64,000 nucleotides of DNA from the NCBI GenBank assembly GCA_021785195.1, contig JAJYGC010000005.1, positions 1-64,000 on the forward strand, in the 5' to 3' direction. The position numbers were made by a program, and so were the translations under genes. The notes under the pieces were generated by a model. It saw only the letters and a list, made by a program, of their open reading frames with translations, had not been told where the DNA came from and made no database searches. Shown here in pieces: positions 6,923-17,583 of the stretch (the first letter of the stretch is position 1; each line of letters starts with the position of its first letter). The stretch is from Nitrospirota bacterium. Its GTDB lineage: Bacteria > Nitrospirota > Leptospirillia > Leptospirillales > Leptospirillaceae.

Positions 6923-8605
6923 ATGAGAAAAACTGTCATGCTTTTTCTCTCCTTCTTCGCCTTGGCGTCGGTGGCGATGTTTTTTGCCCCGAAGACCGCC
7001 AGCGCCTATCCGGGTTTTGCCCGGAAATACAATTTTCCCTGTTCCTTCTGCCACATCCAGTGGCCGAAGCTGGCTGACAACGGTAACTTCTTCAAGGATC
7101 GCGGATTCATGCTGTCCACCACCGGTAAGGCCAACGGTCTGGACATGATGTTCCAGGATCCGAAGAACCAGAACTACTTCCCGATCGGTTTTCACATGGA
7201 AATGGCTTATGAAGCCAGTACATTCAATGGAGTGGCTGGTGGCGGGACGCCTTCTACCCCTGGGAGTAATACTGCTTTGGCAGGAAATTGGGCTAACGGG
7301 GGGTTTGCATCGGGAGCCAACTCCAATACCATCTGGGACATTGAGTCCGGCGGACTCCTGAATCCCTGGATTTCGTTCTGGGTTCAGCCAGGAAATGGCG
7401 GAGGAACCGGTGGCTTTGGTATAGTCAAACTTTGGGTCCGGTTCAACGACCTGCTCAACACGACCTGGCTCAATATCTATGCTGGCGTGACCAGCCAGGA
7501 CGTTCCGTTCTCGAACCAGCGGGCGCTCAATATCGACAGCGGCGCGCCGTACACGATGTATGATTACCAGCCGGGCTATGCCGAGGTGGCCAACAATAAT
7601 AATCAGACGACAACAACGTTTGGTCCATTGTCCCAGCCAGCTTTTTATGATGCCGATTCGTTGCGGATGCTGAATGATCACACGGCGATCCGGTATTTTG
7701 GCTATCACATCAATGGCGGAGCGGCCTGTTCCACACAGAGCGCGTTTTCGATCGATCCCTGCGAAACCCGTGTCAGTGTCAGCTTCATTCCCAATGGTGG
7801 TCTTTATGGAGGAAATACTGGTGATTTCTCCACTGCGGGTGATGGAAATCTGGCAACAAACATAGGAACCGTAGGGGGCCCAGCTTACGCGCCCAGCAAC
7901 GGGTTCAGCTATTTCATCCACGCCACGCAGTCCTTTGGTGGTTGGGGTGCGACAAACGGCGAACGAATCGGGGCCTTCGCCTATGTCGGGGAATCCTCTT
8001 CAATCCCCACTGGGGTCGGAGCGGCTTCAGCCAATGCAGTGTATAATCGTCTTGGGTTCGACCTTGCCACCAACCCGATTCCTAATGGTGGCCTGAATAT
8101 CTTCGGGGCCTGGGAAATCGTCAATGACCCTGCCGGAGCCGTTGCGGCAAATCCGCTTTTAATGGGGAATGCTAGTTATGCCACGTCCGGTCTGGAATAC
8201 ATGACCTGGTTTGTGGAGGCCGACTGGCAGCCGACGTTCGGTGGTTTTTTTGCCGCCAGCGGGACCAATTCGAACATGCTTATTTTTACCTACAATCAGT
8301 TGAACATGATGTCCCAGCCCCAGTTCGCAAACGTGAATCAGCAGCTTCCGGGGAACTTCAACAACGTCCTGGAGTTTGACGTGACGGACCGTTACTGGCT
8401 GTGGGGTTCCGACCGGGCCGACATCTCCCTGTTCGCTTCATGGCAGTGGATGATGAACTTCGGGGTGGGATCCATTGCTACCACGAGCGGAACTGCTATG
8501 GAAGGATTCGGGTCTGGAACTTCTGTAACATCCCCATTCTCCAGCGGGAATTTCTACAATGTCGAAGCCAACAACTTCACCGTTGGGCTCGACTTCGCGT
8601 ACTAA
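6923..8605 (+). CDS. Cyt572-like outer-membrane c-type cytochrome (single CxxCH, beta-barrel)
   Basis: Signal peptide, then AYPGFARKYNFPCSFCHIQWPKLADNG and a ~500-aa Gly/Asn-rich, beta-strand-rich region ending in DFAY. Confidence 0.7.
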   Translation: MRKTVMLFLSFFALASVAMFFAPKTASAYPGFARKYNFPCSFCHIQWPKLADNGNFFKDRGFMLSTTGKANGLDMMFQDPKNQNYFPIGFHMEMAYEASTFNGVAGGGTPSTPGSNTALAGNWANGGFASGANSNTIWDIESGGLLNPWISFWVQPGNGGGTGGFGIVKLWVRFNDLLNTTWLNIYAGVTSQDVPFSNQRALNIDSGAPYTMYDYQPGYAEVANNNNQTTTTFGPLSQPAFYDADSLRMLNDHTAIRYFGYHINGGAACSTQSAFSIDPCETRVSVSFIPNGGLYGGNTGDFSTAGDGNLATNIGTVGGPAYAPSNGFSYFIHATQSFGGWGATNGERIGAFAYVGESSSIPTGVGAASANAVYNRLGFDLATNPIPNGGLNIFGAWEIVNDPAGAVAANPLLMGNASYATSGLEYMTWFVEADWQPTFGGFFAASGTNSNMLIFTYNQLNMMSQPQFANVNQQLPGNFNNVLEFDVTDRYWLWGSDRADISLFASWQWMMNFGVGSIATTSGTAMEGFGSGTSVTSPFSSGNFYNVEANNFTVGLDFAY

Positions 8606-8629
8606 AGTATAGTTGAACACGTTTTCACG

Positions 8630-8660
8630 GGGGGACGGTTTCGGCCGTCCCCCTTTTTTT
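8630..8660 (+). terminator. Rho-independent terminator
   Basis: GGGGGACGG-tttcgg-CCGTCCCCC followed by TTTTTTT. Confidence 0.92.
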
Positions 8661-8801
8661 GGGTTGTTTTGTGAATGGGCGTTGGGAGACATGTTTGGTT
8701 TTTAGATTTTTCAAAATTGACCAGACGACAAGAGTTTTTATAAGAGTATGGTGGTGCCGTTTGTGTGACGAATGAGTCTTTGAAATGGAAGGAGTGCGGG
8801 T

Positions 8802-9185
8802 GTGACGGGTATCGGAAAAGTCAGCAGAATTCAATTTTTGAGGTGGAGACTGGGAATTCTGGTTGCTCTTTTGATCGGGGTTCTTGATTTTTCGAATGGA
8901 TGGGCCCTGACCCCTGGAGATCCTGTCCATGGCAAGGAAATTTACCAGTCGTATTGCATCCAGTGCCACGGTGTGAAAGGAAATGGAAAGGGTTGGGCGG
9001 CACCGGCGATTATCGGGACCCCCGCGAACTTTTCGGATCCCAATTTCTGGAAGGGTAAAACCGACGCGTTTTTGATTCACGTGATTCGCCGGGGAAGAAA
9101 AGGAATGCCTCCATACTGGGATGTCATGAGCCGACAGGATATCCTGGATGTTTTCTCGTATGAAAAACTGTTCCGCAAACACTGA
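8802..9185 (+). CDS. Monoheme cytochrome c
   Basis: Signal/TM segment, YCIQCHGVKGNGKG heme motif, distal GMPPYW Met ligand. Confidence 0.9.
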   Translation: MTGIGKVSRIQFLRWRLGILVALLIGVLDFSNGWALTPGDPVHGKEIYQSYCIQCHGVKGNGKGWAAPAIIGTPANFSDPNFWKGKTDAFLIHVIRRGRKGMPPYWDVMSRQDILDVFSYEKLFRKH

Positions 9186-9633
9186 GTTTTTTCTCATCAA
9201 ATCAAGATGGTTCGGAGGGGGTAACAGGGATCCTCTTCCAGACGATCAGGATCCCCCTCTTCTGAGGATCCGGCCATCCTGATTCTTCTCTGATTTTGGT
9301 TGATATAAAACTTGTGCAATGTCCTGGATTGAAGTCAGGTCTTGCCCTTCTTCCATATTTGGTTATGCCGCACGCCATGAGTTTAAATGTTCGGAAGGTT
9401 CGGCCAGGTCGGGATTGCAGCCATCATTTTAGGGAAATCTGTGGATTGTCCCAGTCAATGGTTGCAACCCAATACCTTAAGGATATCGGAAAGAGTAACC
9501 GTCCAATCAGGTGAAGTGCCCTGGGCCCCCCTGCATCACCCCCTAACCGGGGACTCCCCCGTTACAACCCCATTCAGGAACACCAAATGGATGGGTGCTT
9601 TCCTGTCTCAGTGTTCCCTGTTGTCGAAGTCAA

Positions 9634-10398
9634 TTATTGCAAAAATCCGTTGATCCAGTCCTTCAGGATATTGCTGTTCAAATGCACCCCGGGAGTCAGC
9701 GGGAGGGTGACCGTCCTCTCGATCGGAGACGGTGTTTTTTGCGTGAAGTGGAGGACCAACTGGGCGTTCTTGAGGTTCATGTTTTCGGCCGGAAGGGGAA
9801 AAAAGAGAAATCCCCCCCTCAAGGATCCATTCTGGAGGGTGACGTTCTTGGTGAAGGCCTTGTAGTTCAGATCCCGGCCGAACGGGTCATTTTGGGGTGA
9901 AGGCTGGGAAAAGGGAGACGGAAGGACCCAGATGACGGAACCCAGTCCGAGCGTGGCGACGGTGAATAAAATGAGCCCCGTATAGTAAAGGGTTTCCTTG
10001 ACCAGAATATAGGGGTGTTTGGCTTGCCAGGAGATGTCGAAGACTTCATTGGGAACGATCGATGGATAATAATGGCCGTCGACGGACACATAGGCGGAGT
10101 CCACCAGAAAGTCCGCAGGATTTTTATCGGAGGAGAGCAGGGAAATTTGAAGGGCCAGGATATGCTTTCTCCAGAGCCCGTTATGTCCGAAGAGAGAATG
10201 GATCCGCTCGGGATTGTTGTAAGGATCGATCCCGACCTGGATGGCCATGTTGGGAAGACTGGATTTGGTGGGCAACTGGGACGGAAGGGAAACCGGAACC
10301 GGTTTGGCGGAGTAAAACGACGATGTACAGGAGGTCAGGGAAAAAACGCCTAGAACCGTCAGCAGAATGAAACGAAATGGACGAGAGTCAATTTTCAA
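9634..10398 (-). CDS. Lipoprotein of unknown function
   Basis: Lipobox FSLTSC after hydrophobic segment; TTG start proposed with GGAGGC upstream (ORF extends to 10581). Confidence 0.6.
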   Translation of the reverse strand: MKIDSRPFRFILLTVLGVFSLTSCTSSFYSAKPVPVSLPSQLPTKSSLPNMAIQVGIDPYNNPERIHSLFGHNGLWRKHILALQISLLSSDKNPADFLVDSAYVSVDGHYYPSIVPNEVFDISWQAKHPYILVKETLYYTGLILFTVATLGLGSVIWVLPSPFSQPSPQNDPFGRDLNYKAFTKNVTLQNGSLRGGFLFFPLPAENMNLKNAQLVLHFTQKTPSPIERTVTLPLTPGVHLNSNILKDWINGFLQ

Positions 10399-10633
10399 AT
10401 AGGGTGCCTCCCGAAAAATATGGCTGAAACAGGGGTGAGGGAAGTTGACCAAAGAATTGGCGGTGGTTGGCCAGTAATGATGGATAGAGAACCCAACATA
10501 GGGTAAAATGGCCAGAGCACCCGAATGGTCACCCCCAAGTGAAATGGCAGACGAACGCGAGCAATGGGTCCATTTTTTCATAGACAGGGTTTGGAGAACA
10601 AGGTCAAAAAATGAAACAGGAAAGCCGGAAGAA

Positions 10634-11212
10634 GTGAAAAAAGCCTTCGTAGTGCTGATGTTCTGGGTGATCGGAATATTTTTTTGTGCCGTGAGTCAAA
10701 AAGAGGCCTGGGCGATTGAGGAGCAGTTTTTCGGAGAAGCGGCTCCAACATTGGGGACAACCGGAACAGTGGATCGGGATTTGGGCACCGGGTACGGTTT
10801 TGGGTGGACGATTGGAGATTGGGTCCTGCCTGATTTCAAGCTGAGGGGGGGAGTCCAGTGGATCCTGTTCCCGGGGGCTTCGGTAAACAGCAATAGTTCC
10901 CTTGAGGCGATTCCGGTGACGTTTGGAATGGAATATGTACCCCCGGGTCTGGGTTCGGCACAGAAAAGATTCTATGGATACGGGGTCCTGGATGCGGGCA
11001 TTTTCCCGGCGATCCAGACCAATCAGACTTTTTCATCGGTGAACCCCTACATCGATTTCGGAATCGGGGGAAATCTTCCGGTATCGGGCGGCCTTGCTGT
11101 TTTTCTGGAAGTGAAATGCGCGCTGGTCATCAATACGTTCTACCGGTCTCTCCCCCAGACGAATGGCCAGACCTTTTTTTATATTCCGGTTCAGTTTGGA
11201 TTCCTGTTCTGA
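10634..11212 (+). CDS. Outer-membrane beta-barrel-like protein
   Basis: Signal peptide KKAFVVLMFWVIGIFFCAVSQKEAWA, C-terminal ...FFYIPVQFGFLF; GTG start proposed. Confidence 0.6.
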   Translation: MKKAFVVLMFWVIGIFFCAVSQKEAWAIEEQFFGEAAPTLGTTGTVDRDLGTGYGFGWTIGDWVLPDFKLRGGVQWILFPGASVNSNSSLEAIPVTFGMEYVPPGLGSAQKRFYGYGVLDAGIFPAIQTNQTFSSVNPYIDFGIGGNLPVSGGLAVFLEVKCALVINTFYRSLPQTNGQTFFYIPVQFGFLF

Positions 11213-11341
11213 CTGAACGGGCTCAAGGGTGGCAACCCCCGGGCCGAAACGGGGCGTCGGACGGAACCGGAATCGGTCACCTAATGGAGCATGATTGACT
11301 GAAAATGGCGATAATGCCCAACACTACAAACATCGGATGAG

Positions 11342-12037
11342 GTGGATGTGTCGGAAAATGGACTAAAAAATTATTCAATTTCCCGGATTGTTCCGTTTGA
11401 AGAGAATGTTCGGCTCTTCGAGATCGATTGTGGGGGAGACCCGTTTTTGTTCCATCAGGGACAGTTCATCTCCTTGCACGATGAAAACGGCAACTCGTCC
11501 TATTTCGCGGTGGCCTCTCCCCCCCTTCGAACGGACCGCTTCGAGATTCTGGTGAAGAACGCCAATCCCTTTACGGGGAATCTGTTCAAAAAGACGGTGG
11601 GGGATCCTGTCAGGGTCAAGGGCCCTCTCGGAAAAGGATTCCCGCTGGACCCTTATGTCGGGATGAACCTGTTGTTTGTGGGGGTCGGAACCGCGATCGC
11701 ACCGCTTCGTTCCACATTGCTGACCGCTCTGGAGCGCCGTTCGGATTTCAACCGGATCGAGGTGTATTTCGGGACGTTGACCCCGAATCACATCTACTTC
11801 GGGGAGGAGATGTCCAAATGGCACCAACAGGGGGCAACCGTCCATATTGCGGTGACCTTTCCCAATGAAACGTGGGACAGCCATTCGGGTTTTGTCCAGG
11901 AGATCCTGCGGAGCTCCTCGGATCCCCTTCACCAGACGGTGGTGTACCTGTGCGGGATGAAGGAAATGGTCGAGGACACGATCCAGGTTCTGAGGGGAAG
12001 GATGGTTCCTGAATCCCTGATCCTCCTGAATATCTGA
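11342..12037 (+). CDS. FAD/NAD(P)-binding ferredoxin-reductase-like oxidoreductase
   Basis: FAVASPP, LLFVGVGTAIAPLRSTL (NAD binding), VVYLCGMKEMVED. Confidence 0.85.
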   Translation: MDVSENGLKNYSISRIVPFEENVRLFEIDCGGDPFLFHQGQFISLHDENGNSSYFAVASPPLRTDRFEILVKNANPFTGNLFKKTVGDPVRVKGPLGKGFPLDPYVGMNLLFVGVGTAIAPLRSTLLTALERRSDFNRIEVYFGTLTPNHIYFGEEMSKWHQQGATVHIAVTFPNETWDSHSGFVQEILRSSSDPLHQTVVYLCGMKEMVEDTIQVLRGRMVPESLILLNI

Positions 12038-12348
12038 GGACAGGGATCGCCCGGCCGGAGGGCAAGGGGCTCGGCAGGAAGGGGGTTCGCATTGCGGAGT
12101 TGAAGACAAAAGAGGGCTGACCCCAGGGAAGGGGCGGAAGACAAATGGATCTTGCGATTTGAATTTTTTTCGGACTCTGCCTTGAACAATCGTTCATGGC
12201 GTTCCGCAATACCCTCAGGCATTCGTCTCACCGGGCTTTTCAGATCTTCATGCATGAACAATCGGAACCACCCGAAACGATCGGGCGCAAGATCACCTGA
12301 CGGGAAGGGTGATCGAAGCGGCCCGTTGGAAGAGGATTCCAGCGTGGG

Positions 12349-13272
12349 TCAGGAGAACACCCGGATGGGAAGCGCGACCTTTTTCTGAAAAAATTGTCGA
12401 AGACAATCCATGCCCTCAGGGGAGAGCGGAAGAACGGAGGGATCCGGGGTCTTTCGGGCGACGGTGTAGAGATGCCATTCCCGGATGGGGGCCCCTTGAT
12501 CGAGAAGGTTCCGGATGTGTTCCGCCATCTGGCTTCTCCATTCTCCCAGGGGATCGAACGGAGACCTCGGGTTCCGAATTTCGCACACCATGGTCTGGAT
12601 CGTCACCGGCAATTCCAGCAGCGTTTCGGTCACGGAAGACCAGTATCGGTCAAAGGGAATGGAACTCTGGTCAATTCGCCGGAAGCTTTCCGGGTCTGCG
12701 GCATCGATCTTGAACCAGACCTCGTCATTGTGGGAGGTGGGGGCTCCCCCGGGAAAGAAGCGCTTCCCAAGGGCCCGACGGGTCGAATGGCGAAAGAGTC
12801 CGGTTCCATTGGTGATCAGCCGGATCGGGATGCCGAGGAGATCCGTTTTGCGGGATCGGTGTTCCAGAAGGGCATCCAGAACCGGGAGAAATTCGGGAAC
12901 CATCGTGGGCTCCCCATCTCCGGAAAGGGCAATGTCGGCCATCTTCCTCAGATTCTCGGGAACTCCTTCGAAGGGAGCGCGGGAAAAGAGGGCGCCTGAG
13001 GAGATCTCTTCCGTGAGGTGGTTCAGTTCTTCCAGCAGGAGGGGAATGTCCGTGGGGCGATGGAGGGGATCGATGCCAACCATTCCGGAGGGGGTCCGAT
13101 CCACCTGACAGTAGACGCAATCGAAATTGCACCCCTTGTCCGGATTCAGGTTGATTCCGACCGAGATCCCCCCGGCGCGCCGGGAGAGGACCGGGTAAAC
13201 GTACCGGTTGTCCTGATAGGAACGGTCGTGGAGGGCGTAAAGTGTTTTCAGTGTCTCCAATGGGCGTTCCAA
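12349..13272 (-). CDS. Radical SAM protein
   Basis: NPDKGCNFDCVYCQVDR (CxxxCxxC), ALSGDGEPT. Confidence 0.85.
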   Translation of the reverse strand: MERPLETLKTLYALHDRSYQDNRYVYPVLSRRAGGISVGINLNPDKGCNFDCVYCQVDRTPSGMVGIDPLHRPTDIPLLLEELNHLTEEISSGALFSRAPFEGVPENLRKMADIALSGDGEPTMVPEFLPVLDALLEHRSRKTDLLGIPIRLITNGTGLFRHSTRRALGKRFFPGGAPTSHNDEVWFKIDAADPESFRRIDQSSIPFDRYWSSVTETLLELPVTIQTMVCEIRNPRSPFDPLGEWRSQMAEHIRNLLDQGAPIREWHLYTVARKTPDPSVLPLSPEGMDCLRQFFQKKVALPIRVFS

Positions 13273-14240
13273 TAAACGGAATTCCGGTAGGGAGATTCCG
13301 GTTGGGGGTCATGGAACGTAACGGGATAATCACTGTCTCCCATGATGGCGCGCAAGGGAAGGGGACCTTCGGGCACCCGTTTCCCGAACACATGGAACGC
13401 TCCGAACGCAATGGTTTCCATGTCCGGGGGACACGGTTCCGGAAAGAAGACCCCCGGTCCCGTAAAGCCTTCCGGGTGAAATCCCATGCCCCGGCCGCGA
13501 ATCAGTCCTTCAAGGGTCTGGTTGTCCTGGGCATCCCTACCCACGATGACCCAGGTCTCGCCAAACCGGAAGTGTCGACCGAACCGGATCAGGGGAGCGA
13601 CCTCCGATGGGCGTTCCTGGTCAATCCGGATGAAATCTCCCAGACGCTCCTTGAAGTTCGAGTCGGTGAGCAGGCACCCGCCGGCCGGACTGGGCGTGAA
13701 GGAGAAACCGAATTGTTTCGCCAGTTCGAGTTGGGGCTTTCTGGAACGGCCCGCCCAGCCAAAGAGACGGTTGCGGTCGACCCATCCTTCCTGTTCGGGA
13801 AAGGTTTCGGGAAGGAGCCGGGCGGAGAGGGGCCTTAAGATCTTCCCCTCCATGCCGGCTTCCCTGTCGATCAGAAACAGCGTTTCCTTTTTCTGGCTCA
13901 TCGGTCTTTGCCCGGCCACCTCACCGGTGACAAGAAAGGTGGCACCCACTTCATCCATGACCTCCTGCCCCAGCTGAAACATCAGGATCCGGCAATCGAT
14001 GCAGGGATTTGCCACAGAGCCGTATCCGAACTCAGGTTCCCTCAGGACATCGATGAAGCGATCCCCCTTGGGTTTCCGGATCAGGGGGATTCCCAGTTCC
14101 TGGGCCATCCGTTCGGGGTTGTTGTCGCAGCCGAACGGGCTTTCCAGATGAAGGGCGACCAGATCGACTCCCATATCCAAGACGATGCGTCCGGCCAAGG
14201 AAGAATCCAGACCCCCGGAGAGAAGAAGAAGTCCTTTCAT
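13248..14240 (-). CDS. PP-loop tRNA thiolation-type (ThiI/MnmA-like) protein with C-terminal extension
   Basis: LLLSGGLDSSLA PP-loop; PCIDCRILMF; FLVTGEVAGQRPMSQ; SPAGGCLLTD. Confidence 0.75.
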   Translation of the reverse strand: MKGLLLLSGGLDSSLAGRIVLDMGVDLVALHLESPFGCDNNPERMAQELGIPLIRKPKGDRFIDVLREPEFGYGSVANPCIDCRILMFQLGQEVMDEVGATFLVTGEVAGQRPMSQKKETLFLIDREAGMEGKILRPLSARLLPETFPEQEGWVDRNRLFGWAGRSRKPQLELAKQFGFSFTPSPAGGCLLTDSNFKERLGDFIRIDQERPSEVAPLIRFGRHFRFGETWVIVGRDAQDNQTLEGLIRGRGMGFHPEGFTGPGVFFPEPCPPDMETIAFGAFHVFGKRVPEGPLPLRAIMGDSDYPVTFHDPQPESPYRNSVYWNAHWRH

Positions 14241-14551
14241 TTGCCCTTTTCTTCCGTATCGGACACGGTCTCGTGGATTTCGAGGACATTGGGTCCGGAA
14301 AACATTTCCTTGGGAGGTCGGGGTCCTGAATGGGCTTCCTTGAAAGAATCGGACTTGGTCCAGGCCACGAATGCATCCATGGTTTCCCAGAACGTCATGA
14401 CAGAATAGTATTCGCTGTCGACCGGACGAAGAATCATGTTCCGGATGAATCCGGGGGAGTTTTCAACAAGGCCCTTCCGGTTTCTGAACCGTTCCTCGAA
14501 TTCTTTTTCAAAACCCGGAGCGACCCGGATGCGGTTTGCGACGACGACCAT
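14237..14551 (-). CDS. Antibiotic biosynthesis monooxygenase (ABM)/HmoA-like
   Basis: VVVANRIRVAPGFEKEFEERFRNRKGLVENSPGF...YYSVMTFWETMDAFVAWTKS. Confidence 0.8.
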   Translation of the reverse strand: MVVVANRIRVAPGFEKEFEERFRNRKGLVENSPGFIRNMILRPVDSEYYSVMTFWETMDAFVAWTKSDSFKEAHSGPRPPKEMFSGPNVLEIHETVSDTEEKGK

Positions 14552-14880
14552 ATTTTAATTCCTTTCCGGTTGATCAAACGATTGAGGTTTCGAAGGTCTG
14601 CGTGTTCCCGCGGGAAGAACCAGGAATGCCAAAAAACACTGAAGGCGGCCATGGATTGTTCCATGCCAGGGGCATTGAAGGGGGATCCTTCCGGCAAGCA
14701 CGTCTTTTCATTATAACTCTTCGATGCAAGCCGGGAAAGGAGGCATTGAATCTTGTGTGGTCACAAAATAGCATTGTCCCACTCCAGCAAGATATGGGAA
14801 TGTCCTCTTGGATCGGTCATGAAAGACTACGAAAGGAGAGCGGATGACAGACAGAAAGGACAGTCTTCCGGTATCTGCTG

Positions 14881-15714
14881 TCATCGACCCTCCCGGGAGC
14901 GTCCTGGAGGTGTCGGAAACGGGATGTAGCTGACGGAAGGAACCGTTTGCTTGGCCTGAGGGAAGAGCCTCATGAACAGATAGACATCCTCAGGAACATT
15001 TGTTGAAACGGGGAGGTTGAAGGTTTTCAGTTCTTCATAGGTCAGCGGATAGTCGTGGGTAAAATGGCCGCTTGCGAGAATGCTGGCGAGTTCGTTGGCT
15101 TTTTCCGGATCCATCCTTTTTTTGAGAAGGCGTTCGATCGAATGGGTCAGCTGCACGATGGCCTTTTCGGCGACATCCGCCAGGATGAGGGTTTTGTCGT
15201 CGATATCGTTGCGGTTCTTCTGTTCGATCACCCGCAGGATCGAGGCCGCGGGAAACTCTCCGATCTGGGGGTCGACCGGTCCAAGAACGGCATTTTCATC
15301 CATGACGATCTGGCTTGCCGACAGGGCGATCAGCGTTCCCCCCGACATGGCAAAATGGGGCACGAATACGGTGACCGGGGCCTTCCTGTTGGAAAGGGCG
15401 TGGGCGATCTGCGTCGACGCGAGGACAAGTCCTCCTGGGGTATGGAGAATCAGGTCTATGGGGGTATCCGGTTCAGTCATCTTGATGGCCCGAAGGATTT
15501 CTTCGGAGTCCTCGATGTTGATGTATCGGAGGACCGGAAATCCAAAGAAACTCATGGTTTCCTGACGATGGACCATGGCGATGACCTTGGTTCCCCTGGC
15601 CGTCTCGAGATTCCTGAGGGCCCTCTGCCGGGCCAGCTCAAGAAGTTTCCGGGAGAGGACCGGCTGCATCATGGTCAACAGGAAAAAAATCCAGATCAGA
15701 TTTCCGACACTCAT
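14881..15714 (-). CDS. Membrane-anchored ClpP-like serine protease (SDH_sah family)
   Basis: DLILHTPGGLVLAS...VPHFAMSGGTLIALSASQIVMDENAVLGPVDPQ. Confidence 0.85.
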   Translation of the reverse strand: MSVGNLIWIFFLLTMMQPVLSRKLLELARQRALRNLETARGTKVIAMVHRQETMSFFGFPVLRYINIEDSEEILRAIKMTEPDTPIDLILHTPGGLVLASTQIAHALSNRKAPVTVFVPHFAMSGGTLIALSASQIVMDENAVLGPVDPQIGEFPAASILRVIEQKNRNDIDDKTLILADVAEKAIVQLTHSIERLLKKRMDPEKANELASILASGHFTHDYPLTYEELKTFNLPVSTNVPEDVYLFMRLFPQAKQTVPSVSYIPFPTPPGRSREGR

Positions 15715-15844
15715 CTCCGTTTGGCCCTTTCGGCTGGTTCAAGCGGCAACAGTCCTCTTTACCCGCTTCGATTCATCAGGTAGGATTCAGACTATACCAG
15801 AATTTCGACTTGCCATTGGAACCCCTTTTCAGTCTGGAGCCGAC

Positions 15845-16570
15845 ATGCCGACCACTCAAAGTGACCACCACTCCCGGCCTCTTCTTCCGGAGTCCCGCAT
15901 CCGGACGTTCCTCTTCCGGCTCGTTCCCCTCCTGGTGGTTCTCCTGGGAGGATTCCAGGAGGCCCATGCCGACCAGCCGTTCAGTTGGCAGAGCGTGTCT
16001 TTTGACGGAGGACCTTCATTCCTTTTGGCCGGTTCGGTATCCGGAACCCTCAATGGTCAGTCGATTCCGAGCAGCAATCTCCTGAACCTCGAGAATACCG
16101 GGATGATGTTCCACGTCCGGTGGGGATCCTACGTCCTTCCCCACCTGGGACTCCGTTTCTCGGTCGGATACGAGACCTATGCCGGGAACCGGGGCTTCCC
16201 GGGCCTTTCGGCCATGCCCCTCACGGTGGGGGCGACCATACCCCTCTGGGATCCCAGAAGTGGGGAACGGAAAATCATTCCCTATTTCGCGACCGATCTG
16301 GGCCCATCGTTCAACAGCATTTCCACAAACTCAGGGAATGCCGGGACGGCTTCATTCAACGTCGATGCCGGGGGAGGGGTCCTGTACCGGATGACCGATC
16401 GGGTCTCGATTTATGGAGAGGCCGTTCTGGCTTATACGGACAGTCCCATTTCCACTAGGGGACTGTCTTCCAGCGCCTCCTTCCTCTCAAGCGGGCCTAT
16501 GTGGACGTTTCCTGTCGTATTCGGTGTCACGTATGAGTTCAGGACACCGGGGTCCCATCCCTCTTCCTAG
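15845..16570 (+). CDS. Outer-membrane beta-barrel protein
   Basis: Signal peptide ending QEAHA, beta-strand pattern, ends ...[13 protein letters not shown]. Confidence 0.65.
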   Translation: MPTTQSDHHSRPLLPESRIRTFLFRLVPLLVVLLGGFQEAHADQPFSWQSVSFDGGPSFLLAGSVSGTLNGQSIPSSNLLNLENTGMMFHVRWGSYVLPHLGLRFSVGYETYAGNRGFPGLSAMPLTVGATIPLWDPRSGERKIIPYFATDLGPSFNSISTNSGNAGTASFNVDAGGGVLYRMTDRVSIYGEAVLAYTDSPISTRGLSSSASFLSSGPMWTFPVVFGVTYEFRTPGSHPSS

Positions 16571-17583
16571 GTCGACGGGTTCCCGGCCAATTCAAAATCA
16601 ATCCCCCAACCCGAAGAGGTCAGCTTTCGTCCCGAAGGGGTTCGGGCAAGGTACCCTTCCTTCAGAAGATAGGGTTCCACGACATCGATCAGGGTGTCCG
16701 GGTCCATCTGGAGGGTCGCCGCCATGGCCTCGATCCCGACAGGGCCCCCGTTGTATACGGTCCGAACCGTCTCGATGAACTTCCGGTCGATCCTGTTGAG
16801 CCCCCTGTCATCGATCCCTTCCAGCCGCAAGGCCTGACGGGCCAACTCCTGGGTGATCTCCCCATGGGCGTGCACCTGGACAAAATCCCGGACCCGTTTC
16901 AGCAGCCGGTTGGCGATTCTGGGCGTGCCCCTGGACCGCCTTCCGATCTCCAGCGAGCCCTCCTGGGTGAGGTCGACATCGAGCAGTCCCGCCGATCGGA
17001 GGAGGATCAGGGAAAGGTCCTCCGGGGTATAGAATTCCAGATCCCTTTGAATTCCAAACCGATCTCGCAGGGGGGCGGAAAGGAGCCCTGCCCTGGTTGT
17101 CGCTCCCACGAGGGTAAAAGGGGAGATCCTGTGCCGGAAGGTTCTCGCGGAGGATCCCCGGTCGAAAATGACATCGATGGAAAAGTCTTCCATGGCGGAA
17201 TAAAGGATTTCCTCGACAGGTCGGGGCAGACGGTGGATCTCGTCGATGAAGAGCAGTGTCCCGGGAGACACGCGTGTCAGAATGCCGACAAGGTCTCCCC
17301 CTTTTTCAAGGGCGGGTCCGGAAGATGAAAGAAAAGGGACGCCCAGCGCCCGGGCGATCAGCGATGCAAGGGTGGTCTTTCCCAGGCCGGGGGGGCCATG
17401 AAGCAGGACATGGTCCATGGCCTCCTGTCTCAGGAGCGCAGCTTGTATCGCAACCTTGAGACTCTCGATGACCTCCCCCTGGCCGACATACTGGTCAAAG
17501 GTCTGGGGCCTGAGCAGATTGGTGTCTGGCAATTCTTCCGGAAGGGGATCTCCGGACAGAAGATTCAATTCATTCGGGTCCAA
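16567..17583 (-). CDS. ruvB: Holliday junction helicase RuvB
   Basis: [53 protein letters not shown]. Confidence 0.97.
   Translation of the reverse strand: MDPNELNLLSGDPLPEELPDTNLLRPQTFDQYVGQGEVIESLKVAIQAALLRQEAMDHVLLHGPPGLGKTTLASLIARALGVPFLSSSGPALEKGGDLVGILTRVSPGTLLFIDEIHRLPRPVEEILYSAMEDFSIDVIFDRGSSARTFRHRISPFTLVGATTRAGLLSAPLRDRFGIQRDLEFYTPEDLSLILLRSAGLLDVDLTQEGSLEIGRRSRGTPRIANRLLKRVRDFVQVHAHGEITQELARQALRLEGIDDRGLNRIDRKFIETVRTVYNGGPVGIEAMAATLQMDPDTLIDVVEPYLLKEGYLARTPSGRKLTSSGWGIDFELAGNPST

Noticed and set aside
6788-7921. 377-aa minus-strand ORF
   Set aside because: Antisense shadow of the cyt572-like gene, which has a signal peptide, heme motif and SD; antisense product has no coherent motifs
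9220-9270. GGATCC-rich inverted repeats after cytochrome c gene
   Set aside because: 8-bp stem (GGGATCCT/AGGATCCC) plausible as weak terminator but no T-tract; not listed as a feature
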